Counted from the first letter of the stretch, positions 20,641 through 35,700 are shown. The stretch: 64,000 bases of DNA from Pholis gunnellus (GCA_910591455.2 OU342818.1:22544771-22608770), one strand, 5' to 3'. Numbers and translations: made by a program. Notes: generated by a model from the letters alone, not told the origin.

Positions 20641-20873
20641 TGGGCCCATAAGGCATTGTTATTATGTTTGTGTTGGAGGAGGAAAGGCATAATGCAATAG
20701 TTTCTGGAATGGCTGCAAAGGACATGTTGTAAAATGTTTGCTTTATGAGTACATGTCCATAAAATGCGTATGCCATTGTTTGTTTACCTATAATTTTATA
20801 TAAAGACAGATTTTGGAGTAGTTTTGAAAACGCACTGCTTCCTTGGCCTGTATAAGACTTTGGTTATCTAAAA

Positions 20874-21088
20874 ATGGCTCAGAGGTGGAGCACTGCTCCT
20901 CCAGTCCATGTCATTGTGCCATTGACGAACGAATGGGTGTGATTGTGATTTAGAATTAGTCATGATGGGCAGGTGGCCCCTTGCATGGTAGCCCCTGCCA
21001 TCAGTGTGTGAATGTAAAGTGTTTTGAGTGATCGGAAGACTAGAAAGGTGCTGTACAAATACAAGTGCATTTATCATTTACCATTCAT
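20874..21088 (+). mobile_element. SINE-like retroposon with LINE-derived tail
   Basis: The order GCACTGCTCCTCCAGTCCAT, GCCATTGACGAACGAATGGG, GGTAGCCCCTGCCATCAGTG and AAAGTGTTTTGAGTGATCGG, then GACTAGAAAGGTGCTGTACA and a CATTTA-type repeat end, is that of a common teleost SINE whose tail resembles L2-like LINEs. Target duplications were not resolved. Confidence 0.65.
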
Positions 21089-23506
21089 ATTTAATAATTT
21101 AGAATAGGTTTATCTGCAGACATTTTTATGGGTTTTATCCTGGTATTGTTGCATACTGAATCAATACATGTCGAATGTTATTGTTCATCGATTCGTGGGC
21201 AACACACATAATTGTTCAATATTAATGTACTGGTATATTAGTATAAACTTAAGGATATTTAAAATGCTGAAAAGCCAAGTTACCAAACTAAGGCTGTGTA
21301 TTGCCACCCAAAATGAACATTCTTTACAGCATGTTGTCCACAAACCACAAAGAGCATCTTGTGTGTAGGTGTAGGGTTTTGCACCCCTTTTAATTGCTTG
21401 AATTAATAGAATCAGGATTTGTGCATGCCAATAGCTCTTGTCTAAACCTGATAGACACCGTTTGGAGCGGATCAATTGTTTGATTCCTGATATTGCAGCT
21501 TGCAGCGCTGTCAGGCCCGTGCCGAGCGCTCCACCGATCAGACCACGTATTCCCCCCCGCAGTAGGCAGGGACTGGTGGCCCTCGAGTGCAGGGTGTCCG
21601 CTTTTAGATTCCAGTCACCTCAAAGAAAGCCATGCTGTGCAGGCATCTGCTTATGGGATCTACTGACTCTTCTGAAGAGGGCTGGTGGCCTTGAGGTAGA
21701 CCTTTTCTAATGATCCTGGACAGCTAAACCTTAGCGCTGAAAGCCTGATGTCTTCTGTGGTCTACATAAGTCGGGGGTACAAAGTCCCTACTTTGTGGAC
21801 AGCTTATATTCCAGTAGAGTCCGTCACCTCAGACACCCTAAAGCGTCACGAATGCAGGCATAATAAACACGAAGCAGCAAGAGGTATGCAAGGGTGTGGA
21901 GGATGGACTCTCCTGAAGCGACTGAAGTTAGATCCTGGATCCACTGCCTGTGTTCAAGTATTCATGAGTGAAGGAGCCTCATGCCCCCCCCCCCCCCCCC
22001 CCCCTCCCCTTAATGTTGAGTGCTAACTGAGACAGAAGGCTGGCAGGAGGAGGGTGGGACGCTGCTGTGATTTCCACTGCAGAGTTTGGAGAAAGTGAAG
22101 GGCAAGTTTTCCTCTGTGCAGCTGCAGTGGAGCTTTAGAAGCATAAGGTCTCTGTGTGACGTCGGACAGAATCAGCGGCAGGGATTTCTTAGAGGACAGA
22201 TCAGGGATCTGCAGCGCAGCATGCTGCACGGGGAACCTTGCAACAAACTGTGGTTCACCCGAGACTGTTAATGACTTTATTTGATAGAACCATAGGTGTT
22301 GGCTTTTCTTGCTTTGGTGGGTATGCTCTGTGGTGAAATTGGGGAAAGAACTGCATTGTATGTTGAACTGTGCATTGCGGGGTCAGTTTATTTAGTGGGA
22401 AAGAGTATGAGATCGTTAACCCTGCATTAAAGGACCATGCCAGTGAATTTTCATGTTTTAGCCCACATAAAACAACATGTAAAATGTATATTTTTGCAAT
22501 TTTTGTTGCCATTTATTTCATGATGGTGTAGATATCCGACTCAGACATGTGAATAGGCAATCCTTCATCTGTGAGCATTTTTGGCCTTAACTAACTAACT
22601 GTTATGCTTCAATGCAGCTGTGAGCAGGGACAATATTGAGAACTGTTCAAGGAAAATCTGGGAATTCACAGCTGGAGATAATTGCAAGAAATTACCACAG
22701 TCACATTTTGTCTTTAGTGACTGATTTACTGAAACCACAACTCATAATGTTTTTTCAAAATGATCCCTGCTTGCAACCATCAGTGTCCGGCAGTAACGTG
22801 TTATTAAATAAGACATTACTGAAATGACTTTTTTCCAGTAACAAGCAGTAGTAGGGATTACAATGTGAAATTCAATCACTACTTTTCGGTGGGGGGGGGG
22901 GTCTTATTTTCTGTCTTACTGGGAGTTTGATGGGAGGATTTATATCAATTTAGTCACTGACTTCAATTTTTCCCTGGCTGGCTGGTGGTAAGCCTCGGTC
23001 CAGACGTCACCATTCTTTGTTCACAGTTGGAGAGTGTGTGAACCCCGCAGCTTCACAGTGAGGGTGGGACTGCTGTTGATGGTCAATGAAAGACTCAAGC
23101 TCAAAGGCTTGCTACTTAAACCACAATGTCTCCTTGGCTTCTACACGTGTGAAACCCGGAAGTTCGGTCCAAAATAGATACGTGTCATTGACCATTTATA
23201 GCAAATGGTTATGCAGTCGGATTTGGCAGAAAGGGCTTCATGAAGATTATATCAAGACCAAGAACACACAAGGAGGTTGTGATGGTGGAGAGAGCTGAGT
23301 GAGGCAGAACATGGAGTTGGCATCAGCGTATAAACAGCGAAAGAAAAAGGCAAAATGTACTCGAATGATGAAGGAAAAAGTAGGGAGGACAGATAATAGT
23401 ATGGGCAGGGTTGCAAGCTGCAAGTTGTGCTGTTTTATGCCGAGTAAAATAACGGTACTTCAACAAAATCAATAAGAGGAATGGTTTACACTTGGTGCCA
23501 TGCTAT
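21089..23506. other. Unassigned, with poly-C run
   Basis: Includes a C21 run (21984-22004) and GC-balanced stretches at 21460-21720 and 22030-22270. The latter starts with a possible 3' splice site (TTTCCACTGCAG, ending 22082) and has a 61-codon open frame, but I recognise no protein in it. Some of this could be host exon or conserved non-coding sequence. Confidence 0.4.
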
Positions 23507-23803
23507 TGTTACGTATAATTCTATGCCCTGCTGGGTATGTGAGTGCACATGTGTATTCAATGTCTCTGAGTTCTAGGTGCAGCTCCCTGATGAATGATTG
23601 AGGCCACCTGGATGTGGGTTTCACCTATATAAGCGCCTCCTTGCTCCGCCCTCGCTCTCTCTCATCTGCCTGCCACCAGACCCTGGTCTTCAGTCAGTTA
23701 GCACATTACACTGGTCCTGTGTTCTGTAATAAACCTTTGGGTTTCGCATCTACTTTGGTGTTGTGTCCCTCCTTATGTTGCGGCTCCCGAGCCGGTCGTA
23801 GCA
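23507..23803 (+). mobile_element. Solo LTR candidate 2
   Basis: A 297-bp block begins TGTTACG and ends CGTAGCA, near-perfect inverted ends of TG...CA form. It contains a TATA box (TATATAAG, 23626) and a polyadenylation signal (AATAAA, 23728) about 100 bp apart, the layout of U3-R-U5 in an LTR. The flanks (GCTAT and CTTTG) give at best a decayed target duplication. No gag-pol sequence is adjacent, so it would be a solo LTR. Confidence 0.55.
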
Positions 23804-26040
<2,237 letters not shown>

Positions 26041-26210
26041 ACCCTCTGGGCCCCACCCTCTTGTCCAAATATGGTCACTTCTGGCTACAAAAAAACATCA
26101 ACAAGATGGCGATGGCCAAAATGCCAAAGTCAAGGCTTCAAAACGGTAGTCCACAAACCAATGTGTGACGTCACGGTGACCATGTCCACTTCTTATATAC
26201 AGTCGATGTA
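26041..26210 (+). repeat. Dispersed repeat related to R2
   Basis: GTCCAAATATGGTCACTTCT, CAAGATGGCGATGGCCAAAA and TTCTTATATACAGTCGATG form a unit also seen in part at 16545-16625; such units are frequent in fish genomes. Confidence 0.6.
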
Positions 26211-27372
26211 ACTTCAACGCCAGTAGTTCATTGGCCATCATTGTCTGGAAATATTGCGGAGATTGGAAAAACATTTACAGCCATCCCTGCATGAGATGGA
26301 TGTGTGTGTGTTGTGCATCACGTAAATAATAATAATGATTTTGAATTCATTTATATATCACTTTTCAAAACAAAGGTTACAAAGTCCTTTATGAGATAGA
26401 AATTGCAGACAAAAAAAGTGTTAGCATTGATTTTTCAGTTTGAACATCGGGGACTCGCCTCTGCACACATCAGAATGAATGCACACACATGGTCCCTCAG
26501 ATATGATGTTGTCAAATTCATGGAAGTGTGATGTAGGGTTGTGATATGTGTGGTGGGAGATGAAGGTTTGACTGTATGCATTCAAATCAAATGTGTTTGT
26601 GTGGGATGCCACCTCCAGCACTATAGCCATTTGTAAAAAAGTTTGCAGTTTTGTAGTTATAACTGAGCTGTGTATGTGTGCATACAAGTGGGTGGTAGCA
26701 CTATTCTCCAGGTTTTTGTACTGTTTAAGTACATTTTGGCTTTTTATGTTTCAGGAAGTATGTCTTGCTGTGAGTAGGCAGTTTGTTTGTCTGTGCGTGT
26801 GTGTGTGTGTGCGTGTCTACATATGACACTTTGCAAAAGTTAAGTTAGGAAGACTAGTTACTTGTTTTGCGCATGCTTATTTTACTTATGCATACAGTAA
26901 ACCCAACAATGTCAATCCTGTCAACTGTCTCTTGGTGCTCCTCCTCTTTACCCTCAACCAATCAGGTTTCTAAGTGGGATATAGCCCCAGGTCCTGCTCG
27001 CTGTGCGCCTGCTGCAGGTCACACTTCCAGCCCATGTGAAGATGCAACTCCAGCGGGATATTTCATCAAAAGTCATATTCTCTGCGTTTTTTTACAGTGC
27101 TCCTTTATGGGCAGTAGGTAGTATGAGGTTACCACCCAAACTAACTATGAATGACGTAATCTCTGTATGAGAGTGTGTCCTTCGCCTATCTCTACAACCG
27201 TTGAAGATCCAAGGACGTGCAGTGTCAAAGTTGGTGCAATTGGATAGGCAACACGTTTAATGTTAATACACTTTCAATAAACAAGTGATAGCGCTCTGTC
27301 TCCTCCACTTTTTTTGGTAACACTTTACTTGATATGATTCTTTTTTTTTAAATCTTTTTTTATTTGGAAATA
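26211..27372. other. Unassigned
   Basis: GT-rich short runs near 26798-26812; otherwise no gene or repeat recognised. Confidence 0.45.
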
Positions 27373-27440
27373 TACACCCACACACCCACTGGTACACCCA
27401 CACACCCACTGGTACACCCACACACCCACAGGTACACCCA
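27373..27440. repeat. 20-bp minisatellite, 3.4 units
   Basis: The unit TACACCCACACACCCACTGG is repeated three times (last unit with A for T near its end) plus 8 bp of a fourth. Confidence 0.95.
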
Positions 27441-28790
27441 CCTAGAACAGAAAAGTAAATAAGTAAAAAAGGTCACCTCATTTCACAGTGCCTGACGTCA
27501 TTATTTATATATTCATAAACACACACATATACACCGTACATCTGTATGTAGACACGCCTACATCACTCTACAAAGTAAATATACAATCAACAATATGCCT
27601 AAAAAAAATGAAAAGACAACAGGATTGGCCAGTAAGTAGAAACCAGTGTACCCGAATTATTACTTGTCCAACATAAAAAGGTTTAAATAAAAATAAAACC
27701 AGTTGTCTATTGTGCGCCACATGATAGCCCAAGAAATACTGGAATATTGATAGGATTCTTAATTGTCGACATATGCTGTACATTTATGAACGCTTGAAGA
27801 ATGTCCTTATAACGGCGTTAAACCATGAACTTTTTTTTCTAGTAAACTGCCAATTCATGTTTCCTTTGTTTACCTCACTAGCCATCAGTACACATATACA
27901 GTATCATAAGTGAATTATCTGTAAAATGATCTTCCATGAGCCAATCATAATGAGAGAGGGAATTAAAACTCAAAATCTTGTTGCATATTTTGAAAATGAC
28001 CATTGGTTGTGTGTTTATATGTTTCAGAAGGTGTCTACTGGACATGTTCACACCTGTGACCAGCTTTTATTTTAATTAAATGATGTTCTCTTATTTTGGG
28101 AGTTTAAAATGAAAGATCAGAGACTGTGTGGTAACCGCGGTCTGATGAGAAGCCAGTAGCTGCTCTACCTCCTCTTATGATGATGTGGAGTGTGTTGTTG
28201 TTCATCACTTGTTCAGACAGGGTGCAGGTAGACAGTGTGAGGCAGACACTGACTCAAGGTCTAAACAGAGCATTTAGCACATCATCAGTCATTCTGCATG
28301 TTGACTGGTGTTGCAGATTAAACTAACCCTTAACCCTAACCCTTGTGAGAGAAATATTTTAAAACATACTTACCAAAATTAAAGCAGCTGTGGATTAAAC
28401 AACAAAAGACACTGGATCCTACACGTCCCAATGCAAGTCAATATCATCTTTTATGAAAGGCATATAATAGCCTGGTAAGTAGCCACTATTGCATTGACTT
28501 TGGTATGTAAAATATTTTGGAGACCCTTTAAGAGTTTCAGTTACAACTGTTCTGTTTTTAGGAAATTCCATAACAATGTATTATTTCCAGCATAATCATA
28601 TGATATTATGCATGCAGTGAGCTCTAGCTCAATGTCTCTGTGCACAGTGAACTGCTCCCCCACAGGTCAGGTAGCTTTTTGCATCTCTTTTGACTTGTGT
28701 GAATTATTTATTTCCTGGATTAGCAGTCCAAACAGCAAAAATGCACAAGGCATGTGTTCAAATTAGTTTTTAAAACATCACTTTTTTTCT
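27441..28790. other. Unassigned; tiny telomere-like motif
   Basis: TAACCCTTAACCCTAACCC at 28323-28341 has three telomere-like units. No gene recognised. Confidence 0.5.
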
Positions 28791-28824
28791 GGGGGAGGAC
28801 CATTGGACTAAATGGTCCTCCCCC
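28791..28824. repeat. Perfect 14-bp stem hairpin
   Basis: GGGGGAGGACCATT (28791-28804), a 6-nt loop, then its exact complement AATGGTCCTCCCCC (28811-28824). The flanks do not extend the stem. Confidence 0.92.
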
Positions 28825-29258
28825 ACAAACCATGACTCAACATACCACTCACCATAGGAATTCAAAACGATACCCTCAGCAGTGTTAAGGCACTGCGTTT
28901 GACTGTGCAGGTGTACATTATTGGTTAACAGCAAGTTCATAGTTCAAACATAAAAAAAAACACTCGTCTGCGTGCGAGTGTGGAAAAAGACACACACACA
29001 CACTCAAGAGCCAGTATCTTGGCAACAGTAGTGGTCATGTCATTGGCAGCGGTGCCAGACGGCTGCAGGGACAGACGAGTCAGTCACTTACATGCACACA
29101 TGCACACAGGCACTCACACACACATTTGGCACTTAATCCTGACTGGGGTCAGAGAGCGCTCACCAGGAAAATGTGCAAGTGAATGTGTGCATGTGTGTGT
29201 GTACAATATTTACAGTATTTATAGATAATAAGAAGGAGTCTGAGGGTGCAGAGGGTTG
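28825..29258. other. Unassigned
   Basis: Short CA runs near 28990 and 29098-29124. No gene recognised. Confidence 0.5.
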
Positions 29259-29570
29259 CATGATAGATAGATAGATAGATAAACAAATAGATAGATAGAT
29301 GGATGTAGGTTGATATAGATAAATGGAGATGGATAAATATAGGTAGATAAAAAGAGATGGAGATATGTAGATCTCGATATAGATGAAGATGGATACAAAT
29401 AGAGATAAAGATAGAGATAGATTTAAAGATGGATAGAGATAGACAGAAATATATAGAAGAGATAGATATAAATAGAAAGAGAAATATATAGAAGAATAAA
29501 GATATATATATACATAGCGATAGATGGATGAAGATATGTATAGAGATAGACAGGTAGATATAGATTATTC
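29259..29570. repeat. Degenerate GATA tract
   Basis: About 310 bp dominated by GATAGATA, GATGGATA and AGATATAGA-type units, regular at the left (29261-29300) and progressively degenerate to the right. No coding capacity. Confidence 0.9.
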
Positions 29571-30195
29571 AATCACATAAAAACCTAGATTTTGCTCGAG
29601 AAATGGCACGATTATCCACAAATGTATTACATATAAAAAAACATCAATACAAAAAAAGAAGCTAAATGCAAATATCAGAATAGAATGTGACATTCACGTT
29701 CATTTATTTTCTTTCATGGTCAGATGACCAGAAATCAAGTGCTAAATCGGCCCAATCACCCAAACTTCTTTCATGTCTTTCTGACATTCAACTGCAGTCA
29801 AACACATCGTGTGAAGTCGGGGTTATGACTTGGTCCGGTCTGCACTCTTCACAGCTGCACAGTTACTTTGGCAGCCTCTCAGAACACGCTGAAGTGATCT
29901 CTGAACACTGAAGTGATCTCATACCAGCTGATTCCCTGTCTCACTCTCTCAAACCACATCTTTTCTGTGGTTTACTATCTCTTCAGCATGTGAAACGGAG
30001 ACTCCGGCAGTTCAGTGAGAGACTTTGAGATGAGGACGATAAGGCTGTGACACAGGAGAATTTCAAATCCCCTCCCAAAGAGAGAAGGAAAAGTTTAAAT
30101 GAGGAAGGAATTTGTTTGCCACAAAAATGTGGAGAAACAAGTTCATATCCATCGACATTTGCACATGTGTACGTAGGTGTGTTATGTGGAGGCTT

Positions 30196-30230
<35 letters not shown>

Positions 30231-31167
30231 TGTGTGTGTGTGTGTTTACGAGCCCATCGCTGCAGAAACACAGGTGTAAACACACGTATACTCGTAATTT
30301 ACAGCAGTTAAGCAATTTTTTTTCCATCTGTTTGCAGGAAGAGCCAAACAGGGTATTAAAGTGTACACATGGACCCTCGCGGACACACACTCCCTCACAC
30401 ACACATCAGCAGAGGGTCAAATAGAGACAGCTCCACACACACACTTCTTGAAGGGCAGCCAAACCACACAGAAAGGCTGCACGGTGGCAGCTGGATCAGG
30501 GTTATGGGATGTGTGTGTGATTTTTAGAGGGTGCCAGCAACCAAACCAGGGCAAAGCTATTAATACATTGCATGCGGATGGAGTCTTATCCAGCATCGAT
30601 GGCCTAAAGCTCCCTAAAACCCCCCATCACTCCACACACACTGCATTGTAAGTCCCCCCCCCCCCCCCCCCACACCATTAACACACACTCATCAATGTGA
30701 GGGTTCCACATCCAAGTCCATACCGCGGGATTGTTACTATTTTCCACGGTGCATTTGGGCCACGTCCAAGACTCAAAATGGAAAAGATGTGAGCTTCTAG
30801 CAAGGGACACTCAAGGCGGATTGTAACACTTAACTGTTTGCTAATTAAGCAAGCTGCACAGTTTGATAGCTCTGGTGCAGAGAGCACTGCAGCTGATGGC
30901 AGGCGGGGGTTTGATGTGTTACGCCGATTACTCTTACAGCTTATTTGCTACTCTTTCACCTTGTTCTGCAGCACCTCTGGATGTCAGCGACGCTGTCAGG
31001 GCAAGCTGGATGATGGCAAAGCTCCATTTATGGTTTGGTGAAAATTAAACGAGATATGATATGAAGTAATATGTTGTTCAAAGCAAAGGCCTCCAGAACA
31101 GATAAGTGCCGCTTGGCATACACAGCATTGCCTCTAAACATATTGTGGTAAGCCTCATAACAACATA
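29571..31167. other. Unassigned, with GT and poly-C runs
   Basis: Contains a GT run (30199-30245, one interruption) and a C18 run (30654-30671). The part 30820-31140 is non-repetitive and may be conserved non-coding DNA. Confidence 0.45.
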
Positions 31168-32476
31168 CAGTGGTGGGCCGTCAGGGCCAGCTAAGCCTTC
31201 TCTGCTGGCCTAGACAGAATCACAAAGTTATAGCTATTTTATAATTTAATAATTTTTCACAAATACACGTTTTATAATTTTTTTCCCATTAGCTTATTTT
31301 CTCATTGCACAGCTCCTGTCTTACCATGTTGCTCTGCTTCCAGCCTGCAGCACTGCTTCCAGCACAGCTTGTTTCAAGGAGAGCTTTTAACCAATCAGAT
31401 TCAGCCTCTATTTCTCTATGTAAGGAGAGAGGCCTGAGGACTCTAGGTAGACTTTGCAGTTTAAGTGAATGGGGAGGATATTGTTGATTGTCATCGTCTT
31501 CAACCAATCAGATCTTTAGTTTGACATGTTGGACGTATTCTTTGACGTGCCACTGCCACCCAGGTAGCCTTCTAAGTGCGCCGTGATTGGTCAGTGGGCC
31601 AGCGTGACTTTTGTCAAACAGAAAGCTAGCTAGCAGATCTTAGTGTTTAATAAGAGTTCAGGTTGAAACATATGTAAGAGAAGTTATGAAATGTTTTGCT
31701 TGGTGTAGATTCTTTTTTTTTGTACCTAGCTTTGTTTTTTTAACACTCAATGGCTGAAGGAGGAGGAGAAATTAATTTGGGAGTTACGGACTTTGTTAAC
31801 AATAAAAGGAGGATGGACTTTGTCTTTAAGTGAAGGCAGCTTTGGTAAGTCAACTGCTTTAATTTTGTTCACATCTGCACTAGCGTTACTACTGTGTTCA
31901 TTTGTCTATCGTGTCGTTTTTATGAATAATATGAATGGCTCGTGCTCTAGCGCTGCAGTGTTGCTGGATTTGTTGCTTTGTTGTCATATACATATATGTG
32001 ACTGGTTCTTGTGAGTTTGTTCTTGTCATTGTGTTAATTACATTGATTTGGACTATATGCATTGTCCGTTAATGACGAAGCATCCCGTCATGCGCGGGGT
32101 TATTGTCCGGACAATTGAATCCGTTCGGGCTGTTGTTTTCTTTTACAAAGCAAGCATGATGGTCTGGAGAAATGGGGATTATGTGGTGATTGCTTTAGCC
32201 CTGTTTGAATCAGTAGGGAACAGCTAAATGCTGCGGGGAGAGTTTGTAGATTGTGTGCCGCGGTTGTTTCCCCGCTTAGCCTCCCTGAACACACTCACCT
32301 GTTTTTTGTTATAGTTCCGGGTTCAAAAGGTCACACAGCCCGTTGTCTGTTACGTGAGCGCAGTCCACCGAAAACATCATATTTCCCACAATTTAAGCTT
32401 CTGCATTTTTCAAATGCACTATTATTATTCAAACGTATTGTTCGGTTCGTAAGCCTCGTACCGAACGGTTTAACCT

Positions 32477-33897
32477 CCCCTACCTGTCCAAAGTCCCTGA
32501 GAGAGCTGTTGCATCACAACTCAAGTTCCACCTCAATCTCCATAATCTCTACGAACCCTTTCAATCCGGTTTCCGCTCAAAACACAGCACAGAAACCGCC
32601 CTACTGAAAATCACAAATGACATACTTCTCTCTGCTGACTCTGGCTTACTCACCATCCTCATCCTCCTTGACCTTAGCGCCGCCTTCGACACTATCAACC
32701 ACTCCATCCATAACTGGCACTGCCCTCTCCTGGTTCACCTCATATCTCTCAGACCGACATCAATTCATTGCAATAAACAACTGTAAATCCTTTACCTCCC
32801 CAGTCACCCACGGTGTCCCCCAAGGTTCCGTGCTTGGTCCCCTTCTCTTCATCATTTACATCCTTCCCCTTGGACAAATCATCCGTCATCATGGTCTCGA
32901 TTTCCATTGTTACGCTGACGACACCCAACTCTACCTCTCCACCAAGACCATCACCTCAGTCACCCACTCCACTCTCACCACCTGTCTCACTGATATAAAA
33001 TCATGGATGCAACAGAACTTTCTCAAACTCAACTGCAATAAATCTGAAATACTCATCATCGGCCCAAACTCCCTCACTCGCTCAGCCCAGCCCTTCTCTC
33101 TCAACATTGATGGCTCCATCGTCACCCCCTCCACCCAGGTCCGCAACCTCGGTATCATCCTCGACCCCACCCTCTCTTTCCTACCCCACACCAACCACAA
33201 CACCAAAACTGCCTTCTCTCACCTCAGGAACATCGCACGCCTCCGGCCCTCCCTGTCCTCTGCCACCACCGAAATTCTCATCCATGCCCTCATAACCTCC
33301 AGACTCGACTACTGCAACAGCACCTCTATGGCTCTCCCAACAACTCTGCCGCTCTCACCCACCGCTATGAGCACATCACCCCGGTCCTTCGCAACCTCCA
33401 CTGGCTCCCGGTCAAATACAGAATAGACTTTAAAATATTACTCACCACCTACAAAGCCCTAAACAAGCTGGCCCCTCCCTGCCTTTCAGACCTCCTCCCC
33501 CTCCATGCCCCAACCCGTTGCCTCAGGTCCGCCAGTGCAAACACTCTGAAGACCATCAGGACCAAGAACCGGACCTGGGGTGACAGGGCCTTCTCAACTG
33601 CTGCACCCCCCCTCTGGTACGCCCTCCCCATCCTCATCCGTGAGGCTCCCTCCCTATCATCATTTAAACAAGCCCTCAAAACCCACCTCTTCAAACTCGC
33701 CTTCACCTGCATGTGTCACTACATGACCCATTCTCCAGTTCTTTTTTTTCAAACAGTTTTTTTGTTTTGTTTGGTCCTCTGTCTTTCTTTTTTTTGTTTT
33801 TTGTTTGTCTCTGCCCTATGTAAAGCGTCTTTGGGTACTTAGAAAAGCGCTATATAAAATTTAAATATTATTAAATATTATTATTATTAATACGATA
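32477..33897 (+). mobile_element. L2-type LINE, 5'-truncated, nested in hAT copy 2
   Basis: Runs from the middle of the RT domain to a 3' end reading GCGTCTTTGGGTACTTAGAA, then AAGCGCTATATAAAAT and a short ATT repeat, the form of L2-like tails. The sequence is C-rich on the sense strand, unlike the surrounding AT-rich hAT DNA. Confidence 0.85.
32481..33735 (+). pseudogene. L2-type LINE reverse transcriptase, two frameshifts
   Basis: The remnant encodes the RT that would copy LINE RNA at a nicked target. In order it shows SGFRSKHSTETALLKI, LLDLSAAFDTINH (first catalytic Asp in AFD), TGTALSWFTSYLSDRHQFI, GVPQGSVLGPLLF, DFHCYADDTQLYL (YADD box), NCNKSEIL and LGIILD, then the tail HWLPVKYRIDFKILLTTYKA and APPLWYALP. 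The frame changes near 32710, where roughly 15-20 residues are missing, and again near 33320. The longest single frame is 32617-33426. The endonuclease domain and ORF1 are absent, so it cannot mobilise itself. The tail resembles that of the fragment at 2343-2651 but the two are different L2 subfamilies. Confidence 0.88.
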
Positions 33898-34030
33898 ATT
33901 CTATATTAATAGAAACAAATAATAACCGTAGCTGTAGCACCATAATGAGCTTATTAGGAGCTGGCTCAAGTGTAGTAGGACAGCACTGAAGGCCCAGGTA
34001 TAAAATGCACGGCCTGCCACTGACAACATA

Positions 34031-34730
34031 TATATGTTCAAGTGATGAAGATCCTTTAGAAGCGTATTATGACTTGTCCATTGGGAGCAATGGAGGAAGT
34101 AGTGTCATCCATAGATCCATGTTAACGTAGCAAAAAAGTAGCAATACAATTTGAAGATACTCCATTACAAGTAAAGATCCAGCATTAGTCATTTTAGTCA
34201 CGTAAAATGACTTGGTATATAAGATTATATTGGATTATTATCACCAAATGAGTCACATATAAGCAGCATTTTGATGCTGCAGCAGGCTGGAGTGGAAAAC
34301 ATTTCAACAACTTTACGTACAATATATACTGGGTTTATTTTACAGGCTGATATTCAATTTGTTGACAAAACCATCATTTGCAATTTGGTAACTGCATATC
34401 ATGTGATATAGTGTGGTAAAAACTTCTGAAATGTAGAAGTAGATGGCAGCAAAAGATGGAAATAAACACTCAAATAAAGTGTACGCACCTCACACGTGTA
34501 CAGTACGGTCAGTACTTGAAATGTACTATGTTACTACTATTAACATACGGGGGCTTTTCTGTAGATTTAAAACTGCCGTGTGATCCGGCAGAGTCTGCTC
34601 TGCCACGTTACTGCGTCTACATTATGGGTTGTCAGTTGTTAGTGTATGTGCTAATTGGTGATGACAGTTCGTCTGGGAGGCCCCGGCGCAGTGTGATCAG
34701 CCAGGCATGTCTGCTCTATGCAGCACCGTG

Positions 34731-34761
<31 letters not shown>

Positions 34762-35700
34762 TTGGCTGTCAGTAGGAGGATCAACAGAGCCCCGGGTGGC
34801 TGTGATGGATGTTATGGTGTGTGTGTGTGTGCGTGTGTGTGTTGTATGTGCTTAAATATGAGGGTTAATCTGCTATTGTGTTATTATTGCTTGTATGAGT
34901 GCAAATTCAAGGTGTTCACCGGGTGGAGGATGCTTAGGCGCGACAGGTTGGATTTTGAAGCTGTGGCGTTGGTGGCAGGGTTGAGCCACTCTCACCTTCA
35001 GCTTCACTGCCCCACTTGGGTGGTGGTGGTGGGGGAGGTTAGCGAGATAAATGGCTTCTCCCTCGCTCCACTCCTCCCTCTGCTTGCTCTCTCTTGCTCT
35101 ACCCATTTTGAGAAGGTCAGAGAGTCAGAGGGAGGGAAAGGATCGCTCCTCTCTCACTCTTTCCTCAATAAGGTGTCCTGTTTAGTGCGCAACATAGAGA
35201 GCACCAAAGCAGTGCCCTGAACATAACCTGTCCCAACCAAACAACAAACCGCTTGACTACCGAGTGTGCTTAAAGGATAATTACAGTCATTTTCAGCTCG
35301 GGCCTTGTTTCATTAGTTGTTGCAGACGTGACAATCGACGATGTTCAAAATAGCGATACCTCTTTAAATAGAACATAAACATACGGTTTATGAAAGCTGC
35401 ACTTGTCTTATACAGTCTTGTGTTGTGCCACCCAACCTCTCCCTTCCTGTGCAAACACAGTGTGTGTGTTCTTGCGAGACCAGAATTTCAAACATTTCAA
35501 GATCGAATTGAAGTCCAGGCTGATCTTTGCTGTATGTGCAAAGGATTCCGTATTCATGTTACATGGTTTAAGTCTGAATTAGTTTACATCTTTATTTTAA
35601 GCCCAACCATGATGTTTTTCCAAAACATAAGTGTTTTGGTTGCCTTAACCTAATTGTGACGATGTGACGTCAAATGACACGTTAAAAGCCTAAAATGCGA
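34031..35700. other. Unassigned, with CA and GT runs
   Basis: A (CA) run lies at 34733-34760 and an interrupted GT run at 34817-34842. The 254-codon frame 34456-35220 spans both runs and shows no domain, so I do not call it a gene. Confidence 0.5.

Larger units (their letters stand above)
31168..34022 (+). mobile_element. hAT element, copy 2, carrying an L2-type LINE
   Basis: Begins CAGTGGTGGGCCGTCAGGGC and ends GCACGGCCTGCCACTG, flanked by a perfect 8-bp duplication ACAACATA (31160-31167 and 34023-34030). The left 400 bp aligns closely with hAT copy 1 (6767-7210), including AGAATCACAAAGTTATA and ATTCTTTGACTTG-type blocks. A LINE occupies about 32477-33897. The only hAT coding trace is the extreme C-terminus (RRMDFVFK then stop, about 31810-31839). 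Confidence 0.9.

Noticed and set aside
22086..22271. 61-codon frame after a possible splice acceptor
   Set aside because: I recognise no protein family and there is no matching donor or neighbouring exon; kept only as unassigned sequence.
28323..28341. Interstitial telomere repeat
   Set aside because: Only three imperfect units, too short to be more than chance or a trivial scar.
34456..35220. 254-codon open frame on the plus strand
   Set aside because: It runs through CA and GT microsatellites (poly Thr-His and Val-Cys) and has no recognisable domain or splice context.
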